Source: Marinobacter mobilis (GTDB lineage: Bacteria; Pseudomonadota; Gammaproteobacteria; Pseudomonadales; Oleiphilaceae). Taken from it: DNA of 64,000 bases. The stretch covers positions 1 through 64,000 of the forward strand of contig NZ_FNNE01000011.1 in NCBI RefSeq assembly GCF_900106945.1, read 5' to 3'. Shown here piece by piece: positions 60,322-64,000 of this stretch. A model generated the notes under the pieces. That model ran no database searches. It was not told the origin of the DNA and worked only from the letters and a program-made list of their open reading frames with translations. The stretch's first letter is position 1. Each line of letters opens with the position of its first letter. The translations under genes and the position numbers were made by a program.

Positions 60322-61316
60322 GCCCCGATCACGTCCCCCTCGGCGAACGAAATCGAGTCATGGCCGCGTTTCTGGGCCTGTTTCAGGGCGAAGTCCGTGC
60401 GCTTGCGCAAGGAATCCGCCAGAGTGTCGCGCGGGCTTCGGGTTGCGCAGCCCAGGCTGATCGTTACCCGTCCGACCACGGGCCAGTCCTTTTCGCCAAT
60501 GGAGCGGCGAATGCGCTCGGCAATAACCCGAACGCCTTCTTCCGGGGTGAACGGCAGGATGAGAAAGAATCTGCCATCGTCCAGGGTATACAGGGTATCG
60601 CCCGCCCGAATGACACCAAACAGATGTTGGGTTGCTTCCCGGTAGAACGCGGTCAGACCGGCCGGCCCGTGCAGATCCCGGGTTTCGTCAACGTAGTCCA
60701 GGGCCAGGGAAATGACCGACAGCGGGTGTCCGGTGGCCTGACAGCGACTGATTTCCTTCTGAAGGGTTTCATCCAGAAAGCGGGCGTTGTGGGCGCCGGT
60801 ATTGGGGTCGGTAATTGACAGATCCTCGGCCGACTGGGTCATGTGGTCATAGTGCCAGATATACAGGGCACCGGTACTCAGCAGGATGATGGCTGCAAAG
60901 ACGATCAAAGCGGCGTCGGCTAGCGGTTCGCGGCCAATCAGGAAGATGCCGAGGACAACCGTGACCAGCAGCGACAGAGCCAGCCCCTGGCGAAGCGGCA
61001 GAATCAGCAGATTGAGCAGAATCACCGGCAGGCACCAGTAGCTGATATCCGCCTGCTGTAGCGAAAACAGAGCGATCAGCATCAGCGCGTTCAGTGCCGC
61101 CATCACAAACCGGTGACCGGGAGCTCTGAGTTGTTGGCGCCTGGCAACGGCGGTATAACCCATCCCGATAATGGTCAGGGCCGCGAGACCGCTCGCCAGG
61201 TAAAACAGGTCATAAAATCCATAGCGGAAATTCTGCACCGCCAGCATGGTGATAAACAGTGTCGCCAGGCCGTACCCGGTGAGGTGCGTATAGGTGCGCA
61301 GCCGGGTTTCTGTCAT
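60318..61316 (-). CDS. Membrane protein with degenerate GGDEF domain (predicted c-di-GMP receptor)
   Basis: A 332-aa protein with six or so N-terminal membrane helices (residues ~12-150) and a C-terminal GGDEF-fold domain (~165-325). The active-site loop GGDEF reads DDGRF (246-250), so cyclase activity is not expected. The inhibitory-site motif RxxD is intact as RAGD (237-240), exactly five residues before, the spacing of active cyclases such as PleD, so it may still bind c-di-GMP. Other fold elements, such as VTISLGCATRS near the C terminus, remain. Coupled by 4-base overlaps to its neighbours on both sides. Confidence 0.82.
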   Translation of the reverse strand: MTETRLRTYTHLTGYGLATLFITMLAVQNFRYGFYDLFYLASGLAALTIIGMGYTAVARRQQLRAPGHRFVMAALNALMLIALFSLQQADISYWCLPVILLNLLILPLRQGLALSLLVTVVLGIFLIGREPLADAALIVFAAIILLSTGALYIWHYDHMTQSAEDLSITDPNTGAHNARFLDETLQKEISRCQATGHPLSVISLALDYVDETRDLHGPAGLTAFYREATQHLFGVIRAGDTLYTLDDGRFFLILPFTPEEGVRVIAERIRRSIGEKDWPVVGRVTISLGCATRSPRDTLADSLRKRTDFALKQAQKRGHDSISFAEGDVIGA

Positions 61317-62320
61317 TGCGCTGATCCTCTGGCCTGGGTGACTTGGGCTTCTGACCAGGTGCTGTAGGACTGCACCCGGTTGCCTCCCTGTTGTTGGGCT
61401 CGCCGAAGGGCGTTCGCAGCGGATTGCTGCAGGCTGTCGGAATCATCGCCGATATTGAGTCCGGCGATGCCAGCGCTAACGGTGAGGTTCAGGCCGTGGG
61501 ACTCGAGCAGGCTGCCAAGGCCCTTGCGGATGGTTTCCGCCGTGTGGGCAGCATCAGCGGTGGCGACGTTAGGCAGGATGACCAGAAACTGGAGATCGGC
61601 AACCCGGTAATAGGAATCGAAATCACGAAGCTGGGAGTGAAGGAAGCGGCCGATTCGCGGCAGGATCGCACGGATGTCCTCGTCCGGATCCTGGTCGCTG
61701 AGGTGAGAATCCAGACCGATCAGAATCAGTGACATGTCGGTGCCTTCGCGCTCGCTGCGCTGAATTTCCTTGTGCAGATCGGCTGACAGGTATTCCCGGC
61801 TTGCGGCCTGGGTCAGTTCATCGGTGCGGCGTAACGGTGCCAGTTGGCGGTTCTTGTATTCGCGCAGATAGACCAGGATGCCCGACAGTGCCAGGGTCAG
61901 CAGCATGGAGCTGATGAACTGGTGGCGTCCCGGTTCCCCGACGGCGGCCTGATTGGCGACCATGATGACAATCACGCAGATCAGGGTCAGCATGGCTCCC
62001 CAGCCGACCGGGAGCAGGCCAAATGCAATGAGTGGCATCGCATACAGCCAGTGGCCGATAGCCCAGGGCGGGTTCCAGAGACTGGCGAGAAGACTGGTCG
62101 CCAGTGCGATCAGCAGGATCCGGTTGAGTGTGCGCCAGGGCTGACGGGTCCGGCCGGGGCGAAAGGCTGGTGTTGTCCAGACCAGGGCTGCGGCGATCAG
62201 GGCGGTCGCTGCGGCAAGGACTGCGCCCTGATAGGCACTGAACAGGGCCAGCGCCACCAGCGCAATGCAACTGATTCGCGCAAACCGGCTCAGCAAAAAT
62301 AGTTCGGCCATCTGGCCCAT
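61313..62320 (-). CDS. Membrane protein with degenerate GGDEF domain (second copy, predicted c-di-GMP receptor)
   Basis: First gene of the operon, 335 aa. N-terminal membrane helices (residues ~10-150) precede a GGDEF-fold domain (~165-320) that opens with [15 protein letters not shown], like the D-x-L-T-x-L-x-N-R block of cyclases. The active-site loop is ADLQF (241-245) instead of GGDEF. The inhibitory RxxD is intact as RDFD (232-235), five residues before. Start ATG 62320 has AAAGGA upstream; an open frame extends 26 codons further but lacks a better site. Its end overlaps the next gene by four bases (ATGA). Sequence differs enough from the second copy that they are old paralogues. Confidence 0.82.
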   Translation of the reverse strand: MGQMAELFLLSRFARISCIALVALALFSAYQGAVLAAATALIAAALVWTTPAFRPGRTRQPWRTLNRILLIALATSLLASLWNPPWAIGHWLYAMPLIAFGLLPVGWGAMLTLICVIVIMVANQAAVGEPGRHQFISSMLLTLALSGILVYLREYKNRQLAPLRRTDELTQAASREYLSADLHKEIQRSEREGTDMSLILIGLDSHLSDQDPDEDIRAILPRIGRFLHSQLRDFDSYYRVADLQFLVILPNVATADAAHTAETIRKGLGSLLESHGLNLTVSAGIAGLNIGDDSDSLQQSAANALRRAQQQGGNRVQSYSTWSEAQVTQARGSAQ

Positions 62321-62420
62321 GGTGTCCGTCCTTTCCAACCTTCCATATTGCCCCAGCATACGCCAGGAATCGCTCCTGCGCGTATGTTTTGCGTACACTC
62401 GAAGTGTCTGTTAGCAGCGG

Positions 62421-62426
62421 TATAAT
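62421..62426 (+). promoter_or_regulatory. Possible proA promoter (-10)
   Basis: Perfect TATAAT in the 281-base gap between the GGDEF operon and proA, about 175 bases before proA. The -35 is poor. The long leader would contain the short tandem repeat at 62556-62585. Confidence 0.4.
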
Positions 62427-62555
62427 AAAGCAACCATGCCATAAGTCTAACCGCAGATTCGGGATGGGCGAATATCTGTTGGGTGTTCAAAGCAGATGCG
62501 TGCCCGATGTGGACAGGTTAAAGTGGAAGATTGCGCCCGTTTTGTGGCGTGTTCG

Positions 62556-62585
62556 AGTAACAGGCTCTTTAGTTAACAGGCTCTC
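62556..62585 (+). repeat. Short tandem repeat before proA
   Basis: AGTAACAGGCTCTTT (62556-62570) is followed directly by AGTTAACAGGCTCTC (62571-62585): two adjacent copies of a ~15-nt unit sharing AACAGGCTCT. It ends 16 bases before the proA start. Confidence 0.6.
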
Positions 62586-62601
62586 AGTTAAGGGTGTAAT
62601 G

Positions 62602-63858
62602 ATGGATATTGCTGGATACATGGTGGAAGTGGGCGAACAGGCACGGGCTGCGGCTGCGGTGGTTGCCAGATCGACGACTGCCATGCGCAACCAGGCATTG
62701 CTGGCAACAGCCGAGGCGATTGATGCCGCTCGCGGTGAGTTGGCCATGGCCAATACCAAGGATCTCGATGCAGGTCGTGAAAACGGCCTCGAACCGGCGA
62801 TGCTGGATCGTCTGGAACTGACTCCGGCCCGTATCGACACCATGATTGAGGGGCTGCGTCAGGTCGCCGCATTGCCGGATCCGATCGGCGAGATTACGGA
62901 CATGACGTACCGACCCTCGGGTATCCAGGTGGGCAAGATGCGGGTGCCCCTGGGCGTCATCGGAATCATCTATGAATCCCGGCCGAACGTCACCGTGGAA
63001 GCTGCCAGCCTGTGTCTGAAATCCGGTAATGCCACGATCCTCCGGGGCGGTTCCGAAGCCATCCATTCCAACCAGGCCGTGGCGGCCTGTATAGCGCGTG
63101 GCCTGGCAGCCGCCGGGTTGCCGGAAGCGGCCGTGCAAGTGGTGAAAACCACCGACCGTGCGGCTGTTGGCGAATTGATTACCATGCCGCGTTATGTGGA
63201 TGTCATTGTGCCCCGGGGTGGAAAAGGGCTGATCGAACGCATCAGCCGGGATGCCCGGGTGCCGGTGATCAAGCACCTGGATGGCATCTGCCACGTCTAT
63301 ATTGACAGCCATGCCGATCCGGAAAAGGCGCTGGCCATTGCGGTCAATGCCAAAACCCATCGCTACGGCACCTGCAACACCATGGAAACCCTGCTGGTGG
63401 ATCAGGAAATTGCCGAAGATATCCTGCCGTTGCTGGCCGAGGCGTTTGTCGCCAAAGGGGTTGAGTTGCGGGGCTGCGAGGCGACCCGTGCCATCCTGCC
63501 GGATGTGATCGCCGCGACAGAAGAGGACTGGGGTGAGGAATATCTGGCGCCGATCCTGGCGGTGCGGGTTGTGGATGGCCTTGATGGCGCCATTACCCAC
63601 ATAAACCGGTACAGTTCCCAGCACACCGACAGCATTGTGACTGAAAACTATACCCGGGCCCGCCGGTTCATCACTGAAGTCGATTCAAGTTCGGTCATGG
63701 TGAATGCGTCCACCCGCTTCGCCGACGGTTTCGAGTACGGCCTGGGTGCGGAGATCGGTATCTCTACCGACAAGATACATGCCCGTGGACCGGTCGGACT
63801 GGAAGGCCTGACGTCGCAGAAGTATGTGGTGTTCGGAGACGGCCACATCCGGAACTGA
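62602..63858 (+). CDS. proA: Gamma-glutamyl phosphate reductase ProA
   Basis: NADPH-dependent enzyme of proline synthesis, 418 aa (E. coli 417), reducing gamma-glutamyl phosphate to the semialdehyde. Aldehyde-dehydrogenase fold blocks: [40 protein letters not shown] and [14 protein letters not shown]. The catalytic Cys is in [16 protein letters not shown], and [25 protein letters not shown] completes the signature. Start ATG 62602 is seven bases after AGGG; ATG 62599 directly before it is also possible, and a frame open to 62389 is not conserved. Operon with nadD downstream. Confidence 0.95.
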   Translation: MDIAGYMVEVGEQARAAAAVVARSTTAMRNQALLATAEAIDAARGELAMANTKDLDAGRENGLEPAMLDRLELTPARIDTMIEGLRQVAALPDPIGEITDMTYRPSGIQVGKMRVPLGVIGIIYESRPNVTVEAASLCLKSGNATILRGGSEAIHSNQAVAACIARGLAAAGLPEAAVQVVKTTDRAAVGELITMPRYVDVIVPRGGKGLIERISRDARVPVIKHLDGICHVYIDSHADPEKALAIAVNAKTHRYGTCNTMETLLVDQEIAEDILPLLAEAFVAKGVELRGCEATRAILPDVIAATEEDWGEEYLAPILAVRVVDGLDGAITHINRYSSQHTDSIVTENYTRARRFITEVDSSSVMVNASTRFADGFEYGLGAEIGISTDKIHARGPVGLEGLTSQKYVVFGDGHIRN

Positions 63859-63864
63859 TAGCGC

Positions 63865-64000
63865 ATGAAGGTAATCTACGGTGGTACGTTCGATCCGGTG
63901 CATCACGGCCACCTGCGGCTGGCGGTCGAGCTGAGGGAGTTGCTGGCGGTGCCTCAGCTGTCGCTGGTGCCGTGTCATATTCCGCCGCACCGGGCCAGTC
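63865..64000 (+). CDS. nadD: Nicotinate-nucleotide adenylyltransferase NadD (partial, runs off the window)
   Basis: Begins six bases after proA. The first 45 codons read [20 protein letters not shown] and then [10 protein letters not shown], the nucleotidyltransferase fold with the HxGH motif of NadD, which makes deamido-NAD. The rest lies beyond position 64000. The proA-nadD order is common in gammaproteobacteria. Confidence 0.9.
   Translation, partial: MKVIYGGTFDPVHHGHLRLAVELRELLAVPQLSLVPCHIPPHRAS

Overview
The window is a 64 kb stretch of housekeeping chromosome from a gammaproteobacterium. Gene order and protein sequences look most like Marinobacter or a close relative in the Pseudomonas/Marinobacter part of the class. 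The supporting blocks are rplM-rpsI-petABC-sspAB, holD-rimI, rsmI divergent from lpoA-yraN-diaA, and lpxC-dciA-M23 peptidase-secA-argJ-mutT. That placement is inference from gene order and remembered protein families. I see no prophage, transposon, integron, CRISPR array or tRNA gene.

Layout. 1-347: the 3' end of a 23S rRNA gene, a 5S rRNA gene and the rRNA operon terminator. 490-5839: leuA, a divergent holD, rimI, prfC and a TatD-type nuclease. 5852-10917: rplM-rpsI, the cytochrome bc1 operon petABC, then sspA-sspB, separated by clear hairpin terminators. 10915-13789 (minus): lpoA-yraN-diaA, divergent from rsmI. 14861-15204: RNase P RNA. 15422-33666: a complete division and cell-wall (dcw) cluster, mraZ-rsmH-ftsL-ftsI-murE-murF-mraY-murD-ftsW-murG-murC-ddlB-ftsQ-ftsA-ftsZ, followed by lpxC. 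It is preceded by a sigma70-like promoter and a phased array of MraZ boxes. Most junctions in the cluster overlap by a few bases. 33680-42808: dciA (minus), an M23 peptidase, secA, argJ, a MutT-ThiE fusion, moaC, moaA and ribA. 42833-46862 (minus): the NRDE gene, then xseB-ispA-dxs for isoprenoid precursors. 46976-49940: a TauE-type permease, lgt, thyA and folA. 49919-56734: a DEAD-box helicase, a haloalkane-dehalogenase-like hydrolase, two small unknown genes, an AI-2E-type permease and ilvD. 56894-58857: an HDOD protein and a LON-domain protein. 58870-62320 (minus): a three-gene membrane operon of two degenerate GGDEF proteins and a DedA-PAP2 fusion. 62602-64000: proA and the beginning of nadD.

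Most of the window is core metabolism. The least expected items are these. (1) Two consecutive membrane GGDEF proteins have lost the catalytic motif but keep the RxxD inhibitory-site motif at the correct spacing. They are co-transcribed with a DedA-PAP2 lipid-phosphatase fusion, which suggests c-di-GMP receptors acting on membrane lipid metabolism. (2) A haloalkane-dehalogenase-like protein has Asn where the Asp nucleophile should be. (3) A divergent DNA polymerase III psi subunit carries a long low-complexity linker. (4) The dcw promoter has a five- or six-box MraZ operator. (5) The rplM leader contains a hairpin followed by a T run, which could be an attenuator.

All calls come from reading the sequence and from knowledge of the families. 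No database search was run.
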